Shown one piece after another: positions 48,706 through 60,679 of a stretch of 64,000 nucleotides of DNA (positions are counted from its first letter, which is position 1; each line of letters opens with the position of its first letter). The position numbers and the translations under genes were made by a program. Below the pieces are notes generated by a model that did not search any database, was not told the DNA's origin, and was given only the letters and a program-made list of their open reading frames with translations. Origin of the DNA: Clytia hemisphaerica (taxonomy: Eukaryota > Cnidaria > Hydrozoa > Leptothecata > Clytiidae); the NCBI GenBank assembly GCA_902728285.1, contig CACVBU010000019.1, positions 212,778 through 276,777 on the forward strand, given 5' to 3'.

Positions 48706-50114
48706 AAAATGCTATAATTTTTCTTCAGCCATTAAGTTTACAATTGGGCCTACTAATGATTTCAAAGATACTGAAGTTGAGCCAGTGCGGTTAGCACGTT
48801 CGACAGTATTGTTAAATTGTGAAAACTATCTTGAAATTCACAGGCCACAGTATACACCGTGAAGTTGGGTACAAATTGCATCAGTGTCGAGGTTAACATG
48901 CATATAGCCCTCAAATGAATGACCTGTCTGGTCCTTAAAATACAAAGTTAAAAAAGCAAAAATGGTAGAGTAGAGCTGCGAGTGCAGCTGCGTAGTTAAT
49001 TTGTTTTGACATTTTGCTGCTTTGGTTGGTCAGTCATTTGAGGAATTCATGTTAGCCTCCACTGATGCAAGTTAACCGACTTCACGGTATGGCCCAAAGA
49101 TGTTCTGGCACTTTTTTGGGTGATCCCCGTTAGATTATTTTGTCTCTTTGTTAATTTTGGGCCCTTACACCGACATTTTGATAATACTTTTTGACACCGG
49201 ACAACAGAATCGGACCAATCATGGAAACAAATCATGGAACCTAAACATTTTATATATAAAATGACATACCACATTGCTTGGCATATGGCCATCAAGAGAG
49301 GAAGGCGTCCAACCCCAGCTGCTGAGAACATCGGACAATAAACTACGTGCAGTAAGTAGTAAGTAAGTACTAAACACCTTCAAGTTGGCAAACACAAATC
49401 ATGAGATTGAAATGAATCCCCTCAAATTGAAAGACAATTAACATAATTATGAAAAGCCAGTTACCATAAATACTCTAAGCAATATCAAAAATAGATATGG
49501 TTTAAAAAAAAATGTGTCAAATACAATTTTTAATGGCAACAAAGAAAAGACGTTTATATTCTTATTTATATTGTTTTCATTATTTATTCTAGGCATAGGT
49601 TGATAATTAAAAAAGAATCAGGAATCTTCACAAAAAACATAAACATATAGCAACTTAGCAAAACTGTGTGTTAAATGTATGCAATAGGTTGATTTCGATA
49701 TATGTTGTCAGGCTTGAGAGTACATTAATTCATTTTCAGCCAGATTAAAGTGTTTTAAATAATTATCAAATTATGGATATTTTTAGTTTCGTCATTTATT
49801 TGCAAAATGTTCATTATTTATAGTTAAAATTTCAATTGAGTATTGGTGAAATATAATAGTATATGCAGTGATAATAAATAAGCAGTGAAGTAACAGAAAA
49901 TGTTTCATAAATTTGAGGCTAGAAGTTTAAACAGGAGTTAAGAATAAGAAATGGAGGAGTATTAAGAATATATACTTCTTAAAATTTGTTGACAGAATAA
50001 TTCATAAGTGAGCTTGTAAACCAAAATCAAAATTTACTATCCAACTTTACGTAACAGTTTTCGATTTTAGCACTGTATTTAAAAAATGTCTTCCTATTTG
50101 TTTTTATAGTAATA
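48706..50114. other. AT-rich spacer before the KDZ gene
   Basis: No supported gene. An isolated CACCGGACAACAGAATCGGAC at 49195 recalls the 47-kb element. Upstream regulatory sequence of the KDZ gene presumably lies at the right end. Confidence 0.4.
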
Positions 50115-53100
50115 ATGGATAGTGATCATAAAAAGTTCTTCAAATTTTCCAAGTCCAAGACTTCTAAATCGCCAGCTACTTCAAATGAGGAGGAAAGAAG
50201 GTTTTTCACATTCAAAAAGATGAAAAAAGCTAGAGCTTTGAATGAACAAGTCAGTTTTATTTTAGTAAAATTTTAGATTTTTTTTCTTTGAGGCCTGTAA
50301 GTTTTTATACAATGTATAGCAATGTGCCCTCCCGGTTATTACCATAATGGCTTTATGGCAACTCCTGAACTTGGGCACAGGATATACGGTTTTTATATAA
50401 ATTTATTTTAAGATTTGTAGTTCAGTTCAGTATCTTTAATCTGAATTGTATTTTCACTTTAGATGTCATTTGATTCTTCTACTTTGGTCAATGATGATGT
50501 CGAACAACCTCAGGTTGAATATTGATATTTTTATATATTGTGTATATAACAGTATATAATTGTTTTGTTTATACCCTGACAAATCAGAGTATTTTGCTAT
50601 GATATTTATCTTATATTGTTCTTTTATATGATGTTTAAAACTGAATACAAAACTTTTTCTTTAATTTTAGACTGTTGAATGTAGTCAAGATCTGGTGTCT
50701 GACCTTGCAATTGAAGCTACCAATATTCCAAGTCCCATACAAGTATATAAATAAACTAAACCCCTTAATTGTGATGTTTGCTATATTTTTGATTTTATGA
50801 TCAACACTTGAATCTCTCACTTTTTGTTATAATCAATAGGAAATATCAGTCGAAACAGATTTGTATGAAGAAGAGTGTGAATCAGTTCCTCAAATATCTA
50901 TGGTAAAGAAAATTGACTAAAACCTTTAATTTGTATCAAATAAAACCCTATCTTAGTAGTTAAGAAACACAATAAGTTTAGTTTTTGTAGGATGGAACTC
51001 AAAAAGCTCCTTATGAATAATTTATTTTATTCAGAATAGGTTTTTATTTCAAACAATCCAGTTCTCCTTATTTCTTTAATAGGAAGTTACTATAGCTGCA
51101 GCATCATCAGAGAACGAGAAGATTTCAACAAGTAGCTTTTCGTCGGTATACTTTTTTCTTATATATCTTACTTTTTCTTTCAAATCGGCTATTTATTTGT
51201 AAGGAATTTCTCTGGGTATCTGGTTCGTTGAAAGCTATTTTCTCACCAGCGTTACCTTGTAATTTTCAATTTTGATTTTTTTATAATTTTAGACAACAAA
51301 GAAGATCAACCCATGTTCATCCTATGAACTAGAAATCCGGAAAGCAAAAGCTGTGATGACTCTGGATGAGCATTTTTTTACCGTCATTCTGCCAGATTTT
51401 GACGAAAAGAAGTACTCTTTAAAGGTTAAATATTTTTCTATTCTTAATCCATTGCTAATCGTTTTTAAATAGCCCAGTAATCTAGGACTTTTAGAGAGCG
51501 AGTGTTTTAGGCTACTACTACCTTATGAGTTGGTACACTGAATACTCACTTTCAGTTTTAATTAATTAGGCTCATGTTCTTATTTCATGTTTACCTAGAA
51601 AAAGGAATATGTTGTTATTAGACGAAAACTTGTTATACAAGATGAAAAGATGTCATGGCTATATGGCTGTTCATGTGAGCCTTTCAAGCAAATGTATATA
51701 GATGGCCTCTCGTTCGACAGTGACATGTCCAAAATGATGAAGGTTTGTTAATTTTTACTTCCAGTAGTTTTTGAATTTCCATTTCAAAAACGGAATTTCC
51801 AATCCTGCAAAGTACTTTTTCCTAGTTTCAGAAAAAAAACGAAAGAAGTTTGATTTGAAAACTTATATAAAAATAAAGCAATGCTATAAATCTTATCTTT
51901 TCGCTGTTGCGTTGGAAAAGAAATTTAATTGAACTATCATGCTTGATTTGCTTTGTTCGTTTAAAGTAGGTAATGAAGAATTTTTTCCTTTCACCTTTCC
52001 AGCGGTGAAGAGTTCAGATCCGTTTTTCTGAGGCACGTGGTGCTTTTCCTTACATTAATTTATGCTCATGTCTATTTTTTAGACTTGTGTATTCATCAAA
52101 CTGTCGCAAAGATTTTGATCCCTGAACTCGATCAATGGGACGAAGATGAAGACCAATTTGGTATATTTTTTTCATTTTAGGTTTCTCAGCTAAACGCCTA
52201 CAAGCTAATGGGTTTATACTTACTTAAATACTAATGAGGTCATTTATGCTTTAAAGTGAAGTATTTTAATGGGTCAACAAAATATTAAACGTTGATTGAT
52301 AACTAACGTACGTATCAAAGTCAGTGAAAATAATAACTTGATTTTCTTTTTGAATTTAGATACATTTGAAAGCCATACTTTGAAATCAAAGAAAGTGAGT
52401 GATTTTAGAATGTTTAACTTTAAGAAACGTATCTTTAAGTGCACGTGTCCTAAATGACGAATAGCGAACTCGTTTTCACTTAAGTTTTACCTGTACTCTT
52501 ACTCTCGTATCTATGAATTTTATTTTAGAGAAGTTTGACACTTTAAATGACTGGGTAGGGATTTTTCCCCTTAGAAATTACAAAAGTATTTTGTTTTCAA
52601 CAGGAGACTGATATCATCGATATTGCTTTCGCCAACAAAAATACCGTTCTTGTGGTGGTCGAAGGAGATGTTGGAGTTGTTACATTCAATGGGACAAGAT
52701 TTTATTGTAATATGTGTCGCAATCATCATTGCTCACACACAACTCTTCTTAAGAAAAGAAAACAAGAATCTGAACAGCCTGAATTTCTAGAAGAATATTT
52801 CAAAATCAAGCCATCGACTGACCATATCAAAACACGGGAATCAGTATCAAAGAAGCCAATTTTATTCAATGTTCCACAAAACCTCACCTTCACCTTACAA
52901 TCACCCAATACATATTTGGAGAAGACTGGGGAACTATTTGTTTGTGTCGATGATGATGAAGTATGTGAAAAATGTAATGGAACTTTGGAGTCAAGCGATT
53001 TTTCAGACGTCACCCTTTATTGTAAAGGAAACTCCTACATGTGTAAAGGTATTTATTTTAGAGTAGTTTTTTATCTCTATTTATTAGGTATCTCTAGTTA

Positions 53101-55445
53101 CCGAGTCATTAATAATTTTAAAACCACTTTTTTAGTCATGACGAAGAAATGCGTATCGTGCAACACTGTTTTGTATTATGACGGGGGATGTCAATCAATT
53201 TTGAATATGGGGAAGTTGCTAGTACACCACAGCCTTCTGAGAGACTACATGTATCATTTTCTTCATAGTAATAGGTAATTAATTTAATCGTGTTTTTGTT
53301 TACATTGATTTTGTATTTTGTAGCATTGTCTTCAAAATAGTTTTATTGAGAAAGCAACTTTTGCGAAAGGCAAATTTGGAAAGTCCTCCCTTCTTAATCT
53401 GAGTTTATGTTTCTTTTTTTGTTCAAGCTGTACCTTAAACGGATTTTATGAAATTATGGCGAGGGAGCATAAAGATGCAGGAGACACATATTTTTCAAAA
53501 AGATTTCAATACAATGATTTACGCTCGTCATGGTATGCCTTTCTGAAACTGCTTTCGATATCATTTGAAGATGGTTCTGAATGTGATAAATGCGGAAAAA
53601 TCCCTGAAACCATCGTATGTGATGCAACTAGCATGGGCTATCAAAGAAAGTATTTGACAGTTGGTTTATCGGATAGTGGAAAACAATTCGTTCACAGAAG
53701 ATACTCGTATGTATTTGTTATATTAATTCCACAAATTTGACGAATACCGAGAGAGTGATGAGTAAATCTGCGTGATTTTAATTCTCTGTGAGACGAAATG
53801 CGAGTTCGTCATATGATTTGTGGAAGTGATATTATTGCATGATATTTTTGTTGCAATCTAAAAAATTAAGTAACATTTTTTTAAATTTTCTTTAAAAAAA
53901 ATACCTTTTTAGTTTATTATTATTCTATTCCAGTTCATACTTTTTGTTTCTTTCCTTGTTTAGTAAACACGAAGACAGAATCGCAATCTCAGAGAGACCA
54001 ATTCGGAAACAAATGAAGAAATGGGTCGAAGGAAAGTTAACCCAGTTTCAATCAAATAAACTTCTCCTACAAATGCGAACTAAATATCGGACAATCTATA
54101 ATGTCATGAAATGGTCTCTGGATATTTACGTGACGGTGAAAAGTTTTCCTAAAAGTCTTCAAAACGTTCTTTCGTTACTCTTTTCTGTTTCACCAGTATG
54201 TTCGTATATCGAACCTTCCGATGAAGTGTGTGACTTGGCATTGAAGATGCTCGAGCCAAATATCAAATCTGACAGCAAGTTGATGGAGAAGATTCAACAA
54301 CACCTCCCACACTTTCATTCACTGTTGTCGTCATTAAAAATAGAAAACGAACTTCCTGAAGAATTCAAAGGTTTGATCCTTGATTTGACTGATAAATCGA
54401 AACAACCGTTCGACGTGGCAGATCAAGTTACCACAGAAAAATGTACCGAAACATCAGACATTTGTAGGTGAGTATGTAATGTAAAATGTTTGTTGTAGGA
54501 ATAGTCAATGAAAATAAACCATCGATCAAAAACTTTTAAAAGAAATAATTATTTTTTCAATTTTTGAAAAGAATAGGGAATTAATCACTGAAGACGACTA
54601 TTCTAGTCGGGAAATTATGACGATAACACTGCAACCAAAACAGCCGAAACCCATCAAGTAGAAATTCATTATGTAAATAATGTACTAGTACGTCTCAATT
54701 GTCTTTACGTTTAAGCTTTCCCAATCTACCACCCCTACGAAAACGAGATTATTATGCCCAAGACAAGGTCACCAAGAAAGAGAAGGAATGCCGAAAGAAT
54801 TATAGAGGACACCCTAATCTAACTTCTGGAATCTTCACTATCTATTGCCCACATGGTATTTCTTTTGTTTATTTAACCAACGACCTAAGCAGATGGAATT
54901 GCATTGCGGGATTAAAAATCCAATATAGCCGCGGCTTTCTTATACTATGCTCTAAGAAATGTTTCCAAGCTCTTGGAGTAAAGTTTGATAATTTAAGTTT
55001 AAATTATTTTAAGAATGCCGATTTTCTCTCTTTTGTTGTCAAAAATCACTATAAAACATTTGCGTAATGGATTGACTTTTTTGACAAATCCTGTGATGTT
55101 TTTGTTGATATTCTTAGAAAGTTGTAATTATAACATAGCTAAATACCCATGGAAAAACGCGCTATTTTGTAAAGCAATTGCGCTGCAAGTCCATCTGTTT
55201 AGGTCATTATTTATCTTAGGACGACTCCTATATAACACTTTTTCGTTTGCTAGTACGCAAACGTAATGAGAGTTCCTTCACATCCTGCGGTGTTTCGGCT
55301 TTGTATAATGCTATTTATAGAGACTCTAACTAAAAAAATCATTATGCGTATTATATTTCAGGTGTGTGTTTTGGCTTTCAAGTTATGGACAAAGCGGAGT
55401 CTCCAAACATTCCATTTACAATCTTCAAGACTAGATTTCCAATAG
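50115..55445 (+). pseudogene. KDZ-family (Kyakuja-Dileera-Zisupton) transposase, at least 16 exons, C-terminus missing
   Basis: Exons: 50115-50249, 50463-50513, 50671-50742, 50840-50902, 51083-51145, 51293-51424, 51599-51742, 52083-52160, 52360-52394, 52531-52554, 52604-53048, 53136-53274, 53428-53706, 53964-54467, 54716-54855, 55362-55445. Phases agree everywhere except 51742 to 52083, where a small exon or other donor is missing. The first exons are short, phase 0 and Ser/Glu rich. A SWIM-type zinc site is split over exons 7-8 (GCSCEPF, then LCIHQTVAKIL). More clusters follow: FYCNMCRNHHCSH, VCEKCNG, KKCVSCNTV. ECDKCGKIPETIVCDATSMG carries the first catalytic Asp, and GIFTIYCPHG joined to VCFGFQVMDKAESPNIPF is the KDZ RNaseH-fold signature. 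The following block with the second Asp (the DNAC-like motif) and the rest of the catalytic domain is not found downstream. About 796 codons without internal stops. Role in intact relatives: DNA transposition. Confidence 0.75.
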
Positions 55446-56040
55446 GTAATATGAATGAATTAAAGTGATGCTCTGAGCTGGACTATGTGAAACTTTGTAA
55501 TGGGAGTCCATTCAGAGAATTTTCGTATAATTTCTTTTTAAAAAAGGATTGTTTTAATTGAATTATTTATTGCTTTTTTCAATATTTAAGCGTAAAAGCT
55601 TAGTTTATATTGTGATATTCAGTTACAGTATATTCGCTTCGGATTTTAAAACACTGCCCAATCAGAACGACCAAGGCTAAAATGCTGTAGTAGCGCTTGT
55701 GAGAGTGTTTTCGGCTGCCGGTACTTTTAATTATAAATCACAGCCTTGAGGTGATAAAAATTGACCGTCAGTCGAACATGGTTTTTTTTCTTATCTACGA
55801 TTTTGTGTTTCCGGGGGTTTTGTTTTTTAGAATTGATTAACTAACAGTTAGGTAGGGTTAGGGTTGCTAGTAACGGCTTGTCACTGTGCCGGGTGCATAC
55901 TCGGCGCCTTGGGCCCCGCAGGGTTGCTAGTAACGGCTCGAATTTCAGTCAGGTTAAAAAAGGGGTACTTTTACCCATATTATAATTACATTACCCCCGT
56001 CTTTTTTGTCGTTCTATAAGTATTTCCAAATTTTGTGTTT
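55446..56040. other. Spacer with a repeat related to 46578
   Basis: GCTTCGGATTTTAAAACA at 55636-55653 matches 46578-46595 exactly, and CCAAGGC(T)AAAAT follows in both. GGGTTGCTAGTAACGGCT occurs twice (55861 and 55920) about 60 bp apart. No coding region. Confidence 0.6.
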
Positions 56041-56046
56041 TGTTGT

Positions 56047-56235
56047 GCGAGTGTGGCTCAACGGATAGCGCGGTGGGTTCCTGATCATAGACTCTTTCAT
56101 TTGGTGGTTCGAATCCCGGCCGGGTCGATATTTGGAGAAAGTTTAAAATTCATAGAAATCATAGAAAAGTTAGTAGAAATTAGAAAACAAGTCTCAGAAA
56201 GTCAGAAAATAGAAAAGGAGATAGAGAGATAGGAA
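56047..56235 (+). mobile_element. tRNA-derived SINE
   Basis: An RNA polymerase III A box (TGGCTCAACGG, 56055-56065) and a perfect B box (GGTTCGAATCC, 56106-56116) are spaced as in a tRNA gene. The acceptor stem does not pair, so this is not a tRNA gene. It resembles tRNA-Arg in the A-box region. A purine-rich body follows (GAAATCATAGAAAAG, then GGAGATAGAGAGATAGG). Confidence 0.75.
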
Positions 56236-57121
56236 GTAGAAAAACAGAGGGAGGATGTTCGGTTGACGGTCAATTTCTATCACCTTCCGAGGCAAGTGAG
56301 AAGATTGGCGCAAAGGAAATGTAAAGTAAACAGAGTGGAGTTGATCCAGATTGGATGTTTTGTTGATGCTAGTATCACTTTTCGTTTTGAAGATTGTATT
56401 CTAATTTATAGCTAGTTAGCCCTTCTTGTTTCTGTCGGTTTTTATGATACAGTGATAAGCTTTTGACCTAAATTCTAAATCAATCAATGACCTTTGTTTT
56501 GTCTCATTAACATTAACATGATGAGACAGAGAACCCACCAGCAAGGTGCCGGGCCGGAAGAAGGTAAAGTAGTGCTTATTTGCCTTTATTATAGTTCTCA
56601 ACGCAACAATTTTGCTTCCTTAATTGAATCTTTGTTATTTTTTATCTTTTCTATAGTCTTGTACCTCTCTATATTTGCTATTTGCGTAATATAATTTGGG
56701 GATTTGCTCCGCAGCAGGTCCTGCATCATATTGGCAATTCAATGCAGGGGACAACTATGACCAACTATGTTGGGAGTTGGGACAGCACTTGTCAAAGTTG
56801 ACTTTTATATACGCTTGACATAATATGTTTTTTGGGCGCTCAACAACCACAACACCACCACAAATTTAGGATAATTTATGTTCAGAGCGCGTTTTTCTGA
56901 TGATTTCAGCACCAACTGACCGCCTGTATGTTCAGAGGGCATGCATTTTTCCGATAACTTTAGTGCCAATCGACCGACCGACCAACTGACTCACATTTTG
57001 GGGCTGTAAATGATGCGAATACAACTTACATGAGGCCCTGAGGCTTCATTTACATTCAATTGCAAATTTGCAGACCAGAAAAATCTTCTGTTAGGAGCTA
57101 ATCAAATGAAAGTTACCCCTT
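56236..57121. other. Spacer, no gene seen
   Basis: Contains two similar segments (GTTCAGAGCGCG..TTTTTC near 56880 and GTTCAGAGGGCATGCATTTTTC near 56930), a local duplication. No ORF with support. Confidence 0.4.
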
Positions 57122-57813
57122 GGGGTCACTCACACAGTTACATCAATATGCCAAAAACATTTTGTTCAACCACCTTCACTTCAAGGTGAAAGCCACACGA
57201 ATATATGGTTCATCCTATAAAAGGAAGTTCATTCTATGGTGGCCTATCTTGAAGTGAAGGTGGTTGAACAAAATGTTTTTGGCATATTGATGTAACTGTC
57301 ACAAATCGATTTTAGGTTAGAAGAACGTCACTTGACGTATATGGGTGGGTGGGTTAAAAGTTGTTGACGTTTTTTAGAAACATCGTTTTTTCATTCCATG
57401 CAAAATATTACTTCTCGTCATGTTTCTGTTTGATCGCTTCGTTTGTTTTGAAAACCAAAACAAACGGCCCGATTTTATGTCTTTTCTTTGTTTGGCGCAC
57501 CGAACAGCCCTTGAATTTTTGCAGATGGCCGTTCTTTCTGTCGCTACATACTATGGAGATAAGTAACTATATAAATATATACGGGAATTTTGTGAACAAG
57601 TTTAGTAATTATCTCCGTTTCTTTTTTTTTCAAATTTAAACTATGCGAGCCGTAGTGAAAATCAAGATGGCTGACAAAACAGCGATGAAGGCAGTTTTTA
57701 TCGATTTTCGGGGATATCAAGGTGTTTGACGTTTTTGGGTGTGGGTGGGTGGTTCAGCTTTTAAAACGTCAATTGACGTTCTTCTAACCTAAAATTGATT
57801 TGTGAGTGACCCC
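57122..57813. mobile_element. MITE with long TIRs, invaded by a second MITE
   Basis: The outer ends are GGGGTCACTCACA (57122-57134) and TGTGAGTGACCCC (57801-57813). The TIR continues inward as AAATC(G/A)ATTTTAGGTTAGAAG and AACGTCA(C/A)TTGACG, about 47 bp in total. On the left it is split by the inner element. The interior has no supported gene. The target duplication of the outer element is not clear. Confidence 0.8.
57135..57298. mobile_element. 164-bp palindromic MITE with TCACA target duplication
   Basis: Starts CAGTTACATCAATATGCCAA and ends with the exact inverse. The inverted arms run about 50 bp each (through AACCACCTTCACTTCAAG), so most of the element is a hairpin. It is flanked by TCACA at 57130-57134 and 57299-57303. 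CAG..CTG termini and a 5-bp duplication fit a hAT-type element with short duplication, but other families are possible. Confidence 0.8.
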
Positions 57814-57997
57814 TTATTAAAGTAACCCTAACTGAACTCTGTCATAAACATCAGATACCATTTAGATAGTTAATTTTCTCCATGGCTAAATAGATTTTTT
57901 TTTAATACTGTCAGAATTGAGTAAATTACCATTTCTTTATAATTTTATTTGCAGTTTCAAAAAGCTAGTGTTTGAAAACAAGATTGCAGCTAGGCTG

Positions 57998-58310
57998 TTG
58001 GTTTGCCGTCACCCGACAGACCCTACTTCAAACCCTGCCAACCCAAAAAAATTTATTGCCATTCATTTAAAGAAGATTTTTTTTCCTTCAAAAACTTCAA
58101 ACAATAAAAAATCAAAATTCCCATCTTGTTTGTCTCAATCATATGAATTGTAAATTCCCTGCTAGCACTTCTGTTTTTTATTCAAAGTTACCTAAATGTA
58201 AACAAACTGTTAACCCTTCCATGGACGAAAATTTCATAAATCACCAAAATAAAAAAAGAATTCCAACCGACCCACCTCCAAAATCTAGGGTCGGGTGACG
58301 GCAAACTAAC
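57998..58310. mobile_element. MITE with GTTTGCCGTCACCCGAC ends
   Basis: GTTTGCCGTCACCCGAC at about 58001 is matched by GTCGGGTGACGGCAAAC ending near 58306. The TIRs differ by a 3-bp insertion (AGA) before CCCTA. No clear target duplication. Interior AT-rich and non-coding. Confidence 0.75.
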
Positions 58311-58479
58311 AATTTTTTAAGCCCAGCCCTATATTGATTTGTCAAACAAAAAATACCAATATCCCCTTTATGATAAGCTTTTAATAAAGATCAAGGAGGA
58401 AAATTTTTGTAGATACGCTTTCCTGACTTGTTAGAAGTGAAATATATTATGGGGACTTAAAAAATGACCAAGTGGTCCC

Positions 58480-58682
58480 TACCAAAATGATTTGGACCCC
58501 CCTTTCATGCAGACCAATTTTCATAACATTGCTAGAAAATACTCTACAATATACATGTAATCCCCCCTTCTTGAGTGATCCCCCTTCTTGCTATCCCCAC
58601 TTTCCACTGGAAAATTTGCAATCCCCCCCCCCTTCTTGGGTTTTCCGGAAGGTGTCATCCCCCCTTAAGAAAGGGGGGAACG
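58480..58682. repeat. C-run repeats (G-rich on the minus strand)
   Basis: ATCCCCCCTTCTTG-type units recur near 58560, 58578 and 58620 and close with CCCCCCTTAAGAAAGGGGGG, which can form a hairpin. The minus strand carries many runs of three or more G, a possible quadruplex. Confidence 0.6.
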
Positions 58683-60414
58683 AAATATGAGTAATTCATA
58701 CAAGGTTTTTTCAAACCTATTCTCTTGAATATAAAACATAAATTTAATAGTAGGATAAAAATGCTCAAAACATCTAGGATTTAAATTAAAAAAATACATA
58801 ATAGTTGATGAGTATAAACATCAGTCAAAATTATGAGACATCTGGTTGGAAATCCAGTTTCAGTTTTTTTCTATAAATTGACATTTTTAACATTAGGTTA
58901 AATTTCAAAGGTTATGATAGATACTTTAAAAATACACAAAAACTTTTTCAAGGGTCAATCTCAATCTAGTTATTAAAAGGTTTCTTATCAAGATAATACA
59001 GAATTTTAGCATGTTAGGACTGCAGAGAAGTCCAAATTTGTGACCATATGCAAATAATTCAAAGGACGCAACAAACCTTTCTTGTCTTTGCAGGTAATTA
59101 GACTGCTGTTAATGCTGTTACTATAACTACCAGTAACTACAATAGTTCGGGGATTGTTGGCTAAATTAAGAGAATAAGAGAATAAGCCAGCAAAACTGTC
59201 AGACGGTCTCCCCACTCGATCAAAACTGTTTGTAAGTAATGCACATTATAGGTTATAATTTTGTTCAAGTCTCTATTGCTCTGTAACAGCTCTTAAAAAT
59301 TTGTTTTCGTTTGCTTTGTTCATTATATTAGCTGGGAAGAATAATTGATTATATGATTTGATCGATCCCAGTATTTGTTTGAATTTCATATTTAGGCAAC
59401 GTTGCTTGTCAGTGTAGGTAGATGTTCTTCATTTATGTGTTTCTTTCTATTTAATAAATCAAACAACATTTTTAAACGAGATGTAGCCCTTCTAGACTCA
59501 AGGGTTGATAATTTTGATTAAGGCTTAATACTGTTGTACTATCATTGTATGTATGGATAATGGGTCTTAGGACCTTTTTGATACTTAAAATATAGATAGA
59601 TAGATAGATAGATAGACAGTGAACTGGAGAGAGTATATAATACAAGACCAGCTTTGGATAGTGCTGTGCTATGGTGCTGCACTCTGAAATAATATACTGT
59701 CCTTATAACTATCGTTCCAAAAGTTTGTCAACATCTGACAACATTTTGGAAAAGTTTCAGACAACTTTTCGAATATGGAAAGACACACATTATGTACCAG
59801 TTTGTTTTTTTCTTATTTTCAAATGACTTCACATAGGAAAGGAGAGCTGGGAGGGTGAAATTTTTGATTGAAACTAGATTGGATAAGCTAAAAAACAGAC
59901 CTTAAACTTGACATTTCTAAACCCTTTCTGTGTCTCGATTGACTGAGTTTTTAACCTAAAGTTTGTCTTTAAAAAAACGGAACTGAAGAATAAAGAAATC
60001 GTCACAAAAGTAACTCTTTCATTCTAGGACATTATCGCTGTAAAAAAAATTCAAAATATTTATTTAATAAAAAGATGCAGTCCACAAAGCCCATCACTGA
60101 TTGAAATTAAGAGTCGTTAATAAATAACAAAATAGGGACCATTTTAAGTCAACCAGATGAAAGTTTTAAGCTGTTTTTTCACAGTTTAAGATTGAAGATG
60201 TATCGATATTAAAATGGTGATCATAGCTCAAATTCTACAAGAAGTTTTAGTCATTAGCTAGCCTTTTTTTTATCTGATGGCCAACTGACTGGCTATGAGT
60301 GGTTTTGCCCGCAAAACAACAATTTCAATATGAGCCTTGCCTTATGATATAATTCCCATTATTGTTTCAGTTGTAAGACAAATCAATACTTGTTTTTGGT
60401 ACTGAAGTTTTAAA
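58683..60414. other. AT-rich spacer
   Basis: A GATA microsatellite (about seven units) lies at 59594-59622. Otherwise no feature I can support. Confidence 0.45.
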
Positions 60415-60546
60415 ATGTCTGATAACAATAGTGGCAAGAATGATTTGAAAAGAAAGCGCATTGGTAACAAGCCGTATATATATAAAAGTTGCGAAGCGAT
60501 CGAGGCAGGTCACTCGATTTGCAAGTTGCAAGCAAAATATTCATAG
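60415..60546 (+). pseudogene. Short ORF resembling a Pogo/CENP-B-type helix-turn-helix start
   Basis: ATG at 60415 opens 43 codons: a polar N-terminus, LKRKR, then SCEAIEAGHSICKLQAKYS. The Ala-Ile-Glu-Ala-Gly..Ala-x-Lys-Tyr pattern matches the first helices of Psq/CENP-B HTH domains of Pogo/Tigger transposases. The frame stops at 60546, and a shifted frame continues for about 45 Lys/Thr-rich codons to about 60679. Probably the remains of a transposase N-terminus; weak evidence. Confidence 0.3.
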
Positions 60547-60679
60547 GGTCGTGGAGGGTGTCTATCTAAAAAATCCTGCATTACTAAAAGTTGGGGAAAA
60601 GTTGACAAAAACAACGACAAATTTCATAAGGAACGGCATGCAGAAAAAAACTAAAAAAAAACACGGTAAAAACAGCTAA

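Noticed and set aside
56047-56123. A functional tRNA gene
   Set aside because: A and B boxes are present but the acceptor and anticodon stems do not pair.
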